Positions 32,065 to 40,956 of a DNA stretch of 64,000 nucleotides are shown piece by piece. The stretch is taken from contig OU461276.1 in the NCBI GenBank assembly GCA_911810475.1, forward strand, positions 2,667,501-2,731,500. The letters are read 5' to 3'. Within the stretch, counting starts at the first letter, position 1. Every line of letters begins with the position of its first letter. The notes under the pieces are model-generated. The model made no database searches, was not told the origin of the DNA, and saw only the letters and a list, made by a program, of their open reading frames with translations. The translations under genes were made by a program, and so were the position numbers. The DNA is from Candidatus Celerinatantimonas neptuna. GTDB lineage: Bacteria; Pseudomonadota; Gammaproteobacteria; Enterobacterales; Celerinatantimonadaceae.

Positions 32065-34644
32065 TCAGATGAGCTTGGCTTTTTGACTCAAGGTATAGAT
32101 AAGCTCCAAAGCTGCTTTGGGTGTCAGTTCATCTGGATCAGTTTGTTTAAGTTGATCCATTAATGCCTGCATCGGTTCGTCCAGAGCCAGAGGTCGTTGC
32201 TGTGGCTCTATTGCTTCCTGACTGGCAACAGTGTGTGGTGAAGGTTGGTTTTCCAGGCGGTTCAACTTCTCTTTAGCCATTGTGATGACATCTTTAGGTA
32301 TCCCCGCTAATGCGGCTACCTGCAGACCATAGCTTTTGCTGGCAGAGCCCGGTTGTACTTGGTGCATGAATGCAATGGTATCCTGATGTTCTATGGCATC
32401 CAGATGAATGTTATCCCCATATTTTAATTGTTCGGCCAACTCAGTCAGTTCAAAATAGTGAGTTGCAAATAGTGTCAGAGCGCTTATTTCAGCTAGCTTT
32501 TCTGCACAAGCCCATGCCAGTGAGAGCCCGTCATATGTGCTGGTTCCCCGGCCAATTTCATCCATTAATACAAGGCTGTGTTGGGTGGCATTATGAAGAA
32601 TATTTGCAGTTTCTGTCATTTCCACCATAAATGTTGACCGGCCACTTGCCAAATCATCTGATGCACCGATTCGGGTAAAAATACGATCGATTTTTCCAAT
32701 AGTAGCCTGTGATGCAGGAATAAAACTTCCGATATGAGCAAGCAGGACAATAAGTGCCGTCTGTCTCATAAATGTTGATTTCCCACCCATATTTGGCCCG
32801 GTGATAATTAGCAGACGGCGGTTGTCTGTCAGCTGTGTCGGATTTGCAATGAAAGGGTCCTTGCTGACCTGTTCTATCACTGGATGCCGCCCTTCTTTGA
32901 TGATGATTTGCTCGCTATCATCGAGCGTCGGGCAGCAATAGTTGAGTGTTTGAGCTCGTTCAGCCAGGTTGGTTAAAACATCCAGTTCTGCCAGTGCATC
33001 GCTGGTTTTTTGTAATTTTCCGATGCTTGGTAGTAATTCATCAAGTAGTTCATCATAAAGCCGTTTTTCGATAGCCAGTGCTTTTCCTTGACTGGAGAGA
33101 ACTTTATCTTCGTATTCCTTGAGTTCAGGAATGATGTACCGCTCCATATTTTTTAGTGTTTGTCGGCGGGTATAGTAACTTGGAACTTGATGTGACTGAG
33201 CCCGGCTGACTTCGATATAGTAACCATGGACTTTATTGAAACCCAGTTTCAGCGTATTGATGCCAGTCAGATCGCGCTCTCTCTGTTCAATTTGAGTAAG
33301 ATAATCACTCGCACCACTGCTTAAAGCTCGCCATTCGTCTAATTCTTCATTATATCCGGGGGCAATGACACCGCCATCACGAATTAAAACAGGTGGGTTT
33401 TCAATGATAGCCCGTTCTAATAAATTCAATAAGTCAGGAAATTCACTGATTTCTTTGGCCAGAGTTTGCAGTTTAGGAGCGTCTGCCTGCAGCAAGACTG
33501 GCTGGATCAGAGGAAGTTGTGAAAAAGCATTTCGTAGTCGCACTAAATCACGAGGTCTGGCGCTTTTGAGCGCTAGCCTGGCAATGACACGTTCAATATC
33601 GCCGATGTTTCGTAATATGGGTTGAAGGGCATCACAGAGTTCATCATCAAGTAATTGTTGAATTGCCTGCTGGCGTTTATTTAAAATTATACGATCGGTG
33701 ATAGGTTGATGAAGCCAGCGTTTGAGCAATCGACTGCCCATGGCTGTTACACACCGGTCAACAATAGAACTTAATGTGTGTTCGACTCCTCCCGATAGAT
33801 TTTGAGTCAGCTCTAGATTTTTGCGTGTTGCCGCATCAAGCTGTACATATTGTTGGGATTGTTCTGCTGTGATGGTTCTAATATGGGGAAGTTTTGTCCG
33901 TTGAGTGTCTTTAACATAATTGAGCAGGCAACCAGCTGCAGCGATAGCAACGGGATATTGACTGATACCAAATCCATCCAGATGCTGTGTTCCAAATTGC
34001 TGGTTGAGCAGTTTGATCGCTGTGTCAATATCAAATTCCCATTCCCCGCGCCGGCGTAACCCTTGCCGTTGCTCTATTAAATATTCATATGTAAATGTTT
34101 CTGGATATAGAAGTTCTGCGGGATTAAGGCGTTGAAGTTCCGTGGTCAGTTGGGCTTCGTTGGTAAATTGTTGGATAACAAACCGCCCACTGCTGATATC
34201 AAACCAGGCAAGCCCGAACTGGTGTTGTTGATAACAGATGCTGACTAACAGATTATCCTGTCTTTCATCCAGCAGAGCTTCATCACTGACCGTCCCCGGA
34301 GTAACGATGCGGATGACTTTTCTTTCAACAGGTCCTTTTGCTGTCGCTGGATCGCCAATTTGTTCACAAATGGCAACTGATTCTCCCTTATTGACCAGTC
34401 GTGCTAAATAATTTTCGACAGCATGGTACGGGACCCCTGCCATAGGAATAGGTTGACCTGCTGACTGGCCTCGTTTGGTTAATGAAATATCCAGTAATTC
34501 AGCTGCTCTTTTGGCATCATCAAAAAACAATTCATAGAAATCGCCCATACGGTAGAAAAGCAGGATTTCCGGATGTTCCGATTTGATGGTGAGATATTGG
34601 CGCATCATCGGTGTATGAGAAGCGAATTTTTCATTGGAATTCAT
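32065..34644 (-). CDS. mutS: DNA mismatch repair protein MutS
   Basis: Recognises mismatches and recruits MutL. The mismatch-binding FYE motif is in [14 protein letters not shown] near the N-terminus. The ATPase has Walker [16 protein letters not shown], signature [13 protein letters not shown], Walker [17 protein letters not shown] and the His-box FATHYFEL. The C-terminal dimerisation tail is present ([17 protein letters not shown]). Length is 859 residues against 853 in E. coli. It converges on rpoS, as in many gammaproteobacteria. Confidence 0.97.
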   Translation of the reverse strand: MNSNEKFASHTPMMRQYLTIKSEHPEILLFYRMGDFYELFFDDAKRAAELLDISLTKRGQSAGQPIPMAGVPYHAVENYLARLVNKGESVAICEQIGDPATAKGPVERKVIRIVTPGTVSDEALLDERQDNLLVSICYQQHQFGLAWFDISSGRFVIQQFTNEAQLTTELQRLNPAELLYPETFTYEYLIEQRQGLRRRGEWEFDIDTAIKLLNQQFGTQHLDGFGISQYPVAIAAAGCLLNYVKDTQRTKLPHIRTITAEQSQQYVQLDAATRKNLELTQNLSGGVEHTLSSIVDRCVTAMGSRLLKRWLHQPITDRIILNKRQQAIQQLLDDELCDALQPILRNIGDIERVIARLALKSARPRDLVRLRNAFSQLPLIQPVLLQADAPKLQTLAKEISEFPDLLNLLERAIIENPPVLIRDGGVIAPGYNEELDEWRALSSGASDYLTQIEQRERDLTGINTLKLGFNKVHGYYIEVSRAQSHQVPSYYTRRQTLKNMERYIIPELKEYEDKVLSSQGKALAIEKRLYDELLDELLPSIGKLQKTSDALAELDVLTNLAERAQTLNYCCPTLDDSEQIIIKEGRHPVIEQVSKDPFIANPTQLTDNRRLLIITGPNMGGKSTFMRQTALIVLLAHIGSFIPASQATIGKIDRIFTRIGASDDLASGRSTFMVEMTETANILHNATQHSLVLMDEIGRGTSTYDGLSLAWACAEKLAEISALTLFATHYFELTELAEQLKYGDNIHLDAIEHQDTIAFMHQVQPGSASKSYGLQVAALAGIPKDVITMAKEKLNRLENQPSPHTVASQEAIEPQQRPLALDEPMQALMDQLKQTDPDELTPKAALELIYTLSQKAKLI

Positions 34645-35161
34645 AAGATTATTCGGTTTACCTTCATCAATATAAATCAGCTTAAAATCTGTTTATTTAG
34701 GTGGTTGGATATTTGTTTAAATTAAATGCGTTATGAGTGCAGCGCTGAGTGTGAAGCTTAGCATTCTAAGTGAATAGGTCGCAACAAAGCTCATTTCCAG
34801 AAAATTGCTGGTTTGGATAAGAGAACCTTTCTGACAGGGATGAAGCCCGGTTTTAATTGGGTTTTATATCTTTTGCTATTGGTTCTTAAAAATTTGTTGA
34901 ATATGGGTTGATAAAATAAGGGGAGTTTGAACCGAAATTCGTTATGTGATGATTGATTAAAAAATGACGAATTGTGTTTAGGGTGTGTTGACGTTTTACG
35001 ATGGTTTTTGCAACAAACGCTGCTTCTTGGGTTCATTAAAAGTGTATTGAACTTTGTTGCGGCCTGTTTCCTTAGGAGACTAAGTTTCACAGTCCGCGTC
35101 GTGCTCAAAATGCGTTTTATTTAAACAAAATTCAACTGCTAAACGTCAACACGCCCTAAGT
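34645..35161. other. Intergenic region upstream of mutS containing a repeat element
   Basis: 517 bp between mutS and the thiolase gene, with both genes leftward. The right third is the terminal-inverted-repeat element listed separately. The rest is AT-rich with no supported gene; a 105-codon minus-strand frame across it lacks protein-like composition and spans the repeat. Confidence 0.5.
34978..35159. repeat. MITE-like element with 18-20 bp terminal inverted repeats
   Basis: The left end TTAGGGTGTGTTGACGTTTT and the right end (complement of AAACGTCAACACGCCCTAA) form terminal inverted repeats differing at about two positions. The roughly 180-bp interior has no transposase frame, so it is a miniature or internally deleted insertion sequence. 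It ends only a few bases from the thiolase stop. A 51-bp interior segment (35072-35122) has a diverged copy at 39959-40009 (38 of 51 identical by eye). No clear target duplication was seen. Confidence 0.65.
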
Positions 35162-36340
35162 TTATCCGAGATATTCAATTGCGATGGCTGTAGCTTCGCC
35201 TCCGCCAATGCATAAAGATGCGATACCTCGTTTTAATCCCCGGGTTCGCAGAGCATTAATTAATGTGACAACTATTCGTGCACCTGATGCTCCGATTGGA
35301 TGTCCTAAAGAGCATGCTCCGCCATTTACATTGAGTTTGTCCATTGGAATATCAAGGTCGTGCATCGATGAAAGAGGCACTACGGCCAGAGCTTCGTTAA
35401 TTTCAAATAGATCAACTGATGAGATTGTCCATCCTGTTTTGTCGAGTAATTTTTGAATAGCACCAGTGGGGGCAGTTGTAAACCATTCTGGTTCTTGTGA
35501 GAATGTTGAATGGCCGATAATCCGGGCAATTGGCTTGGCTCCGGTGTTTTCCAGAGTTTCTTTAGACATCAGCATTAAAGCGGCCGCTCCGTCACTAAAA
35601 CCTGATGCGCTGGCTGCTGTAATGGTTCCATCGGGTTTAAATGATGGTGGCAGTTGAGGAATTTTTGTAATGTCAGCTCGCTGTGGTAATTCATCAGTAT
35701 CAATGCTAATGGTCTGATGATGTTGTTCTACACTGACTGCTGTTATTTCACCACTATATGTCCCTGTTTCCTGTGCATGTCGGGAACGGCGTACAGATTC
35801 AATGGCATATTCGTCTTGTTGCGCCCGGGTGAATCCATATTTAGTGGCACAATCTTCAGAAAACAGGCCTAAAGAGCGGCCATCGGCATTATCGATTCCA
35901 TCTCGGGTCAGATGATCATAGGTGGTGGCATTACCTAGGCGAATGCCGCTTCTCGCTTTTAATAAGTGAGGCGCATTACTCATTGATTCCATACCTCCAG
36001 CAGTAACAATTTCTGCAGAGCCGGCTACAATGGTGTCATGAGCTAAGATCAGAGCTTTCATTCCTGAGCCACAGACTTTATTGACGGTTGTCGCCCCGGT
36101 AGACAGAGGAATGTCTGCCTGCATCATAGCCTGGCGGGCAGGAGCCTGACCAACCCCTGCGGTGAGTACGCATCCCATGATGACTTCGTCGATTTTTTTG
36201 ACATCAACACCACTTTCATTGATAGCTGCTTTGATGGCTGTGGCTCCTAAGGTAGGCGCTGGAATATCGCGAAATTGACCTAGCAAAGATCCAATTGGAG
36301 TTCTTTTTGCTGCAACTATATACACTTCATTTGATGACAT
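35162..36340 (-). CDS. Acetyl-CoA acetyltransferase (thiolase)
   Basis: Thiolase II family enzyme joining two acetyl-CoA or cleaving 3-ketoacyl-CoA. The nucleophilic cysteine is in VNKVCGSGMKALILA. The C-terminal NVNGGACSLGHPIGASGARI and CIGGGEATAIAIE give the catalytic His and second Cys. I chose the ATG at 36340 (MSSNEVYIVAAKRTPIG) with GGAGATCAC upstream; 23 further codons upstream run into the preceding gene and are unlikely. 392 residues, normal. It is the third gene of a leftward cyclase-lipocalin-thiolase operon behind a TetR operator. The atoB or phaA role is not distinguishable by sequence reading. Confidence 0.9.
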   Translation of the reverse strand: MSSNEVYIVAAKRTPIGSLLGQFRDIPAPTLGATAIKAAINESGVDVKKIDEVIMGCVLTAGVGQAPARQAMMQADIPLSTGATTVNKVCGSGMKALILAHDTIVAGSAEIVTAGGMESMSNAPHLLKARSGIRLGNATTYDHLTRDGIDNADGRSLGLFSEDCATKYGFTRAQQDEYAIESVRRSRHAQETGTYSGEITAVSVEQHHQTISIDTDELPQRADITKIPQLPPSFKPDGTITAASASGFSDGAAALMLMSKETLENTGAKPIARIIGHSTFSQEPEWFTTAPTGAIQKLLDKTGWTISSVDLFEINEALAVVPLSSMHDLDIPMDKLNVNGGACSLGHPIGASGARIVVTLINALRTRGLKRGIASLCIGGGEATAIAIEYLG

Positions 36341-36353
36341 AGTGATCTCCTTA

Positions 36354-36812
36354 TTAACCGTTAACGCGTCGGCGCCAACGCAGTTCTGGATTATGAGTGA
36401 CATCGTCAAATACCATGGGATCAGATGAAAGCGTTAAAAGCATATCATTTTCACTGAATTCGACGTGACGGAGCTGGGCTGAGTTGACCCAGTTTGGGAT
36501 TAAACAAAAATCAAGATGATGAGTGACCGTTTGTTCTGCTTCATTGGTGACATATTCTCCTGCATAGGCAAAATAGCTGGTAGATGCCTTTGCCAGTTGC
36601 TCGGTTGTGCCACCGGTGATATCGGCATTATTGAATTGTTCACGTTCTGCGCTCATGATCTGAACTGAAACCCAGCCATCAGGGCTGTAGCTGATATAGC
36701 CGGTAGCACCTTCGCCCATTGTATGGACAACTTCGTTGCCATCGCGTACATCGATAAAACGTTCCAGTGTCCAGACACCACATAATTTTTCGCGTAATGA
36801 ACCTTCTGACAT
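36354..36812 (-). CDS. Lipocalin-like domain protein
   Basis: 152-residue cytoplasmic protein resembling the small bacterial lipocalin-like family (Lipocalin_5 type). The N-terminal GVWTLERFIDVRDGNEVVHT is followed by GYISYSPDGWVSVQIMS, and the C-terminal beta strands end in RWRRRVNG. No signal peptide is seen. Members of this family often sit beside catabolic or polyketide-type enzymes and may bind or convert a small hydrophobic ligand; the function is unknown. It lies 22 nt after the cyclase gene and 13 nt before the thiolase start, so it belongs to the same operon. Confidence 0.75.
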   Translation of the reverse strand: MSEGSLREKLCGVWTLERFIDVRDGNEVVHTMGEGATGYISYSPDGWVSVQIMSAEREQFNNADITGGTTEQLAKASTSYFAYAGEYVTNEAEQTVTHHLDFCLIPNWVNSAQLRHVEFSENDMLLTLSSDPMVFDDVTHNPELRWRRRVNG

Positions 36813-36834
36813 ATTTCTCTCCGTTAAAAATGAG

Positions 36835-37608
36835 TTATTTGACGATGGCTACTGCTCTGGTCCAGCCGGCTGAAGCCGCATGAATTTTCACAGGGAAGCA
36901 GGCCACCATAAATCCACTGGAAGGTAGTGATTCCAGGTTATGAAGTTTTTCCATATGGCAATAACCGATATCCATCCCGACTCTGTGTCCTTGCCAGATA
37001 ACGCTGGCATCACCTTCTTTTTGATATTGTTCTGCCATATATTTGAATGGGACGTCCCAGCTCCAGCTATCGATGCCTGTAATCCGTACACCTCTTTCGA
37101 GCAGATATAAAGTAGCTTCTCGGCCCATTCCACATCCTTTAGATACAAACGATTCGCTTCCGTAAGCTGCGCCTGCGCAGGTGTTTACTAGAACAATGTC
37201 TAACGGTTGAAGCGTGTGGTTAATTCGCTTTAATTCTTGCTCTACTTCATCCGATGTGACGACATGCCCATCAGGGAAATGCCGAAAATCGAGTTTCACT
37301 CCCGGGCGAAAACACCAATCCAGAGGAATTTGATCAATTGTTGCGGCCGGTTCGCCATGATTCATTGTTGAGGCATAGTGATAAGGGGCATCCATATGGG
37401 TACCGGCATGGGTGGTTAGTGATATTTCCTCTACAGCCCATCCTTCTGAATTTGGAAAATCATCAGGAGTAATGCCCGGGAAGATACTGGCCATCTGCGA
37501 AGCCATGGTCTGATGATCCAGATAATTAATTTTTGGTCCTAAACCTGGGGGATCGGCCATGACATCATTCTCAATGCTGACGGATAGATCGATAAATTTA
37601 GTCATCAC
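36835..37608 (-). CDS. Cyclase-family metal-dependent hydrolase (kynurenine formamidase-like fold)
   Basis: 257-residue member of the Cyclase superfamily. The metal-binding signature HAGTHMDAPYHY and a downstream TGIDSWSWD block are clear. Relatives include kynurenine formamidase, isatin hydrolase and amide or lactone hydrolases, so the substrate cannot be assigned. First gene of the operon with the lipocalin-like protein and thiolase; the 32-bp TetR-type palindrome lies 38 bp upstream of its start. Two adjacent Met codons at 37608 and 37605 are possible starts; TCAGGAGAA upstream fits either. Confidence 0.85.
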   Translation of the reverse strand: MMTKFIDLSVSIENDVMADPPGLGPKINYLDHQTMASQMASIFPGITPDDFPNSEGWAVEEISLTTHAGTHMDAPYHYASTMNHGEPAATIDQIPLDWCFRPGVKLDFRHFPDGHVVTSDEVEQELKRINHTLQPLDIVLVNTCAGAAYGSESFVSKGCGMGREATLYLLERGVRITGIDSWSWDVPFKYMAEQYQKEGDASVIWQGHRVGMDIGYCHMEKLHNLESLPSSGFMVACFPVKIHAASAGWTRAVAIVK

Positions 37609-37645
37609 TTATTCTCCTGAATTGTCGCAGTAGAATTACCTTAAC

Positions 37646-37677
37646 AAAAAATAGGTCGGTCGACCAACCTATTTTTT
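37646..37677. promoter_or_regulatory. 32-bp palindromic operator for the divergent TetR regulator
   Basis: AAAAAATAGGTCGGT followed by its near-exact reverse complement around a central CG forms a 32-bp palindrome with one mismatched pair. The core GGTCGGTCGACCAACC looks like TetR-family operators of the GGTCG-type. It lies between the leftward operon (start 37608) and the rightward TetR gene (37870), so it can control both. Confidence 0.75.
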
Positions 37678-37869
37678 AATCAATTTAGTGATAAGAATAA
37701 AATTTGTGATTTTGATCCAGAATGATTGTTTGGTTTTAAAAGCTTGGCGTTATCAATATATAATTGTTTTTTATGGAGAGTCGGCTTGCAGGATTTGCTA
37801 TTGATGTTTTATGCTGATTCGATTTTATAGGATGTGGATAGGATTGATTTCCAAAGGATCGCTTGGGTT

Positions 37870-38499
37870 ATGGGGAAAAGCACACGTGAAAAGATTATCG
37901 ATTCTGCGGAATTACAGTTTGCTGAATATGGCTATGATGCAGTTTCTGTAAGGAATATTACCGATTTGGCTCAAGTCAGATTAGGGTTACTTGCATATCA
38001 TTTTGGAACGAAGGAAGCGTTGTTTGAGGCGGTGATAGTCAGAAGGGTCGATGAGCTTAACCGGCGTCGTCTGGATGCATTGCATGCTGTTTGCGAACAA
38101 CCGTCTTACACGGTTGAACAGGTGATTGAAGCATTTCTACATCCTTATTTAGAGCTCGCCTGTCGAGATGATCCGGGCTGGCAGGCTTATACCAAACTGA
38201 TTGCGCAAATTTCACATAATGAACACCACTTGCCTGTTCTAAAAAAATATCTGGATCCGGTCGGACATGAATTTATCGATGCGATGAAAGCGTGTTTTCC
38301 AAAATCGAGCCGTCAGCAGGTCTCTTATGGTTTTATTTTTACTGCTGCAGTGATGGTTGGGATCTTTTCCCGTCCATCACGGATTCATAGTCTCTCGAAA
38401 GGCGTTATTGCTAATAATGATTTATTGCAACTATATCCTGAGTTGCTTGCTTATACTGTGGCTGGTGTCAAGGCAACATGCCAAAGTAGCAGTGACTAA
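37870..38499 (+). CDS. TetR-family transcriptional regulator
   Basis: The N-terminal helix-turn-helix (STREKIIDSAELQFAEYGYD, VRNITDLAQVRLGLLAYHFG, TKEALFEAV) is a textbook TetR domain. The ligand-binding half contains HPYLELACRDDPGWQAYTKL, similar to PsrA/CerR-type regulators that respond to acyl or small lipophilic compounds. I chose the ATG at 37870; a GTG at 37834 would add 12 residues. About 209 residues. Divergent from the cyclase-lipocalin-thiolase operon with an operator palindrome between, so it is most likely its repressor and may autoregulate. Confidence 0.88.
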   Translation: MGKSTREKIIDSAELQFAEYGYDAVSVRNITDLAQVRLGLLAYHFGTKEALFEAVIVRRVDELNRRRLDALHAVCEQPSYTVEQVIEAFLHPYLELACRDDPGWQAYTKLIAQISHNEHHLPVLKKYLDPVGHEFIDAMKACFPKSSRQQVSYGFIFTAAVMVGIFSRPSRIHSLSKGVIANNDLLQLYPELLAYTVAGVKATCQSSSD

Positions 38500-38613
38500 T
38501 GATAGGATTTAACATGAATCCTGATTTAGAAAATTAATCAGTATTTTTATGATTAAAAGATCATAATGAAAGAGTTTTTAAGACGTGAAATGAAATAGTT
38601 TTTAGAATGCGAC

Positions 38614-38641
38614 TTGATACTGTATGGATAAACAGTATACT
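38614..38641 (+). promoter_or_regulatory. recA promoter with embedded LexA (SOS) box
   Basis: TTGATA (-35, 38614-38619) and TATACT (-10, 38636-38641) are 16 bp apart. The spacer is exactly CTGTATGGATAAACAG, a CTGT-N8-ACAG LexA box at 38620-38635. This is the same architecture as the E. coli recA promoter. Confidence 0.93.
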
Positions 38642-38679
38642 ATTCAGGTAAGCCATAATTAGTTCGGATGAGGGTTTGA

Positions 38680-39732
38680 ATGGACCAGAATAAACAAAAG
38701 GCACTGGCGGCTGCGTTAGGCCAGATTGAAAAACAATTTGGTAAAGGTTCTATCATGCGGTTGGGGGATGGAGCAGCAGCAATGATGGATATTGAATCAG
38801 TCTCGACTGGTTCACTTGGGCTTGATGTTGCGCTTGGCATTGGTGGTTTGCCGTTCGGACGGGTTGTTGAAATTTATGGTCCAGAATCATCAGGTAAAAC
38901 AACGCTGACCCTTTCTGTGATTGCCGAGGCGCAAAAACAAGGTAAAACGTGTGCTTTTATCGATGCTGAACATGCACTTGACCCGGTTTATGCCCGTAAA
39001 TTAGGTGTCAATGTTGATGATTTGCTGGTTTCTCAACCGGATACTGGTGAACAGGCATTAGAAATTTGTGACATGTTAGTTCGCTCAGGAGCTATTAATG
39101 TTGTGATTATTGATTCTGTTGCAGCTTTGACACCTAAAGCTGAAATTGAAGGTGATATGGGCGATAGCCATGTTGGGTTACAAGCCCGGTTAATGTCTCA
39201 GGCATTGCGTAAGCTGACTGGTAACATTAAACAATCAAATTGTCTGGTCATCTTTATTAACCAAATTCGAATGAAAATTGGTGTGATGTTCGGAAATCCT
39301 GAAACGACTACCGGTGGTAATGCCCTGAAATTTTACTCGTCAGTACGGTTGGATATCCGACGCATTGGCGCTGTGAAAGATGGCGATGAAGTGGTTGGTA
39401 ACGAAACCAGGGTTAAAGTGGTTAAGAACAAAGTTTCTCCACCATTTCGTCAGGCTGAGTTTCAAATTATGTATGGTACAGGTATTAACCGGCTGGGTGA
39501 ACTGATTGATTTGGGTGTCAAAGAAAAATTAATTGAAAAAGCAGGGGCTTGGTTTAGTTACAACGGTACAAAAATTGGTCAGGGTAAGGCGAATGCGTGT
39601 AAATACCTTGCTGAGCATCCTCAAGATATGCAAACCATTGAAACCAAGCTTCGTGATTTGTTATTAGGGCAGCCCGGTGTAGAGCCTGAACCATTAAAAA
39701 AATCGGAATCTTTAGATGATATTGAAAAATAG
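38680..39732 (+). CDS. recA: Recombinase RecA
   Basis: DNA strand-exchange ATPase and LexA co-protease. Walker A is [17 protein letters not shown]. The loop regions [20 protein letters not shown] and [20 protein letters not shown] are intact. The C-terminal tail is acidic (ESLDDIEK). Length is 350 residues against 353 in E. coli. It has its own SOS promoter; recX follows after an unusually long 382-bp gap that contains a repeat remnant. Confidence 0.97.
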   Translation: MDQNKQKALAAALGQIEKQFGKGSIMRLGDGAAAMMDIESVSTGSLGLDVALGIGGLPFGRVVEIYGPESSGKTTLTLSVIAEAQKQGKTCAFIDAEHALDPVYARKLGVNVDDLLVSQPDTGEQALEICDMLVRSGAINVVIIDSVAALTPKAEIEGDMGDSHVGLQARLMSQALRKLTGNIKQSNCLVIFINQIRMKIGVMFGNPETTTGGNALKFYSSVRLDIRRIGAVKDGDEVVGNETRVKVVKNKVSPPFRQAEFQIMYGTGINRLGELIDLGVKEKLIEKAGAWFSYNGTKIGQGKANACKYLAEHPQDMQTIETKLRDLLLGQPGVEPEPLKKSESLDDIEK

Positions 39733-40114
39733 TTTAGGTGTTATCTGTTGCTTAAAATGAAATCTAGCTCTCAGTTTTAAAGAGGTTAGATTGATTGATA
39801 ATTTTTATCAAATAAGTTTGGTAAGACGCGTTTTGGTCTCGATATATTATATTTTATTAAGGTATAACGTACAAAGCGCGTTTAGAAATAGTTTGGGTTA
39901 TAGGCGTTCTTTATGTGTGTATATGCGTTTTGAGTTTTTCCAAGGTTGATTGATTTACTTAGGCTACGATGTTTCATCATCTGCGCCTTGCTCAAAACGA
40001 GTTTGATTTGCACACCCCCGATCATCAAAGATCAATTGCCTCTAATGTAACTGTTGAAAATAATCTTTTTGAAACAGACTTTGATTCGTTGAATTACAGT
40101 GCCGATAGGTTATC
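39733..40114. other. recA-recX intergenic region with repeat remnant
   Basis: 382 bp without a gene. A 51-bp stretch at 39959-40009 (TTAGG..TTTCA..TGCTCAAAA..GTTT.ATTT) matches the interior of the element at 34978-35159 at 38 of 51 positions, but no terminal repeats are preserved. GATCATCAAAGATC near 40021 is a small dyad. No clear terminator of recA was recognised. Confidence 0.5.
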
Positions 40115-40591
40115 TTGTCATTATTAAACAAAATGCGAAAAACTAAATTGACAGCTCAGGGAGCTGCGGTTGAATTACTGTCCAGACAAGGATATAGCCG
40201 AATTAGATTAGCCCGAAAGCTTCGTGATAAAGAATATGCTGAGGATGAAATTGAGGCTGCTTTAAACTATGTTGAAGAGTACGGTTGGCTGAATGATTAT
40301 GAGTATGCGTTAAATCTGATTCAGAGTCGGCTCAATCGTGGATATGGCGCGGCTTATATCCGTCAATATTTAAGAAGTAAAGAGATTGCGCGTAATGTTA
40401 TAGAGGCTGTTTTTGTTGAAAATGAGTGGGATTGGTTTGTTGCAATTAAAAAAGCATTTTGTAAAAAATTTCAATGCGAAACCTATGAGGATCGGCTGCG
40501 TCAAAAATATTCTGCTTATTTATATCGACGGGGATTCGACTCAGAATTAATTCGATCTTTTTTGGCTCAGACTAAAGAAAATTATTCATAA
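40115..40591 (+). CDS. recX: RecA regulatory protein RecX
   Basis: Inhibits RecA filament extension. The product is built of three-helix repeats with family motifs SRQGYSRIRLARKLRDKEYA, YVEEYGWLNDYEYALNLIQS and RLRQKYSAYLYRRGFDSELI. Length is 158 residues against 166 in E. coli. The start is uncertain: TTG at 40115 has AGG upstream at good spacing, while the ATG at 40133 would remove six residues but has no ribosome binding site. Standard position after recA but widely spaced. Confidence 0.88.
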   Translation: MSLLNKMRKTKLTAQGAAVELLSRQGYSRIRLARKLRDKEYAEDEIEAALNYVEEYGWLNDYEYALNLIQSRLNRGYGAAYIRQYLRSKEIARNVIEAVFVENEWDWFVAIKKAFCKKFQCETYEDRLRQKYSAYLYRRGFDSELIRSFLAQTKENYS

Positions 40592-40956
40592 CTGCATTAT
40601 CCATTCAAAACGACTTCGATCTTTTTGAAATTCACCTTGACAGTGTTGGCCTTTGCTTTCTAAGCGTCTTTGCCCATGTTATATTGTGCTCAACCCAAAG
40701 CCGCGATGAAGTAGGCTTTCAGTTTATACTAAAAAGTAGGGTAGCGCTTAGTTTGCGAGAGGACTTGCTGTATCCATAAATGTTCCTGACTGGAATATGT
40801 TAAGTTATATCCGACAATCATCTGGAGATGCACTCTGCGACTCTTTTATCAGTTGATATGGTCGATGTGATTTACACCGAATAAAAGATACCGATTTACC
40901 GAAGCGATAAACGCTCAATTCTACTGGATGGAATCACAAGAATCAGGATTAATTAG
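40592..40956. other. recX-alaS intergenic region
   Basis: 365 bp without a supported reading frame. It should hold the alaS promoter and leader; TATACT near 40722 is a possible -10, but no convincing -35 was found. I recognised no riboswitch, T-box or repeat. Confidence 0.45.

Noticed and set aside
34791-35108. 105-codon minus-strand ORF upstream of mutS
   Set aside because: It spans the terminal-inverted-repeat element, has no protein-like composition and no ribosome binding site.
36341-36409. Upstream extension of the thiolase gene
   Set aside because: It overlaps the lipocalin-like gene, and the GGAGATCAC ribosome binding site fits the ATG at 36340.
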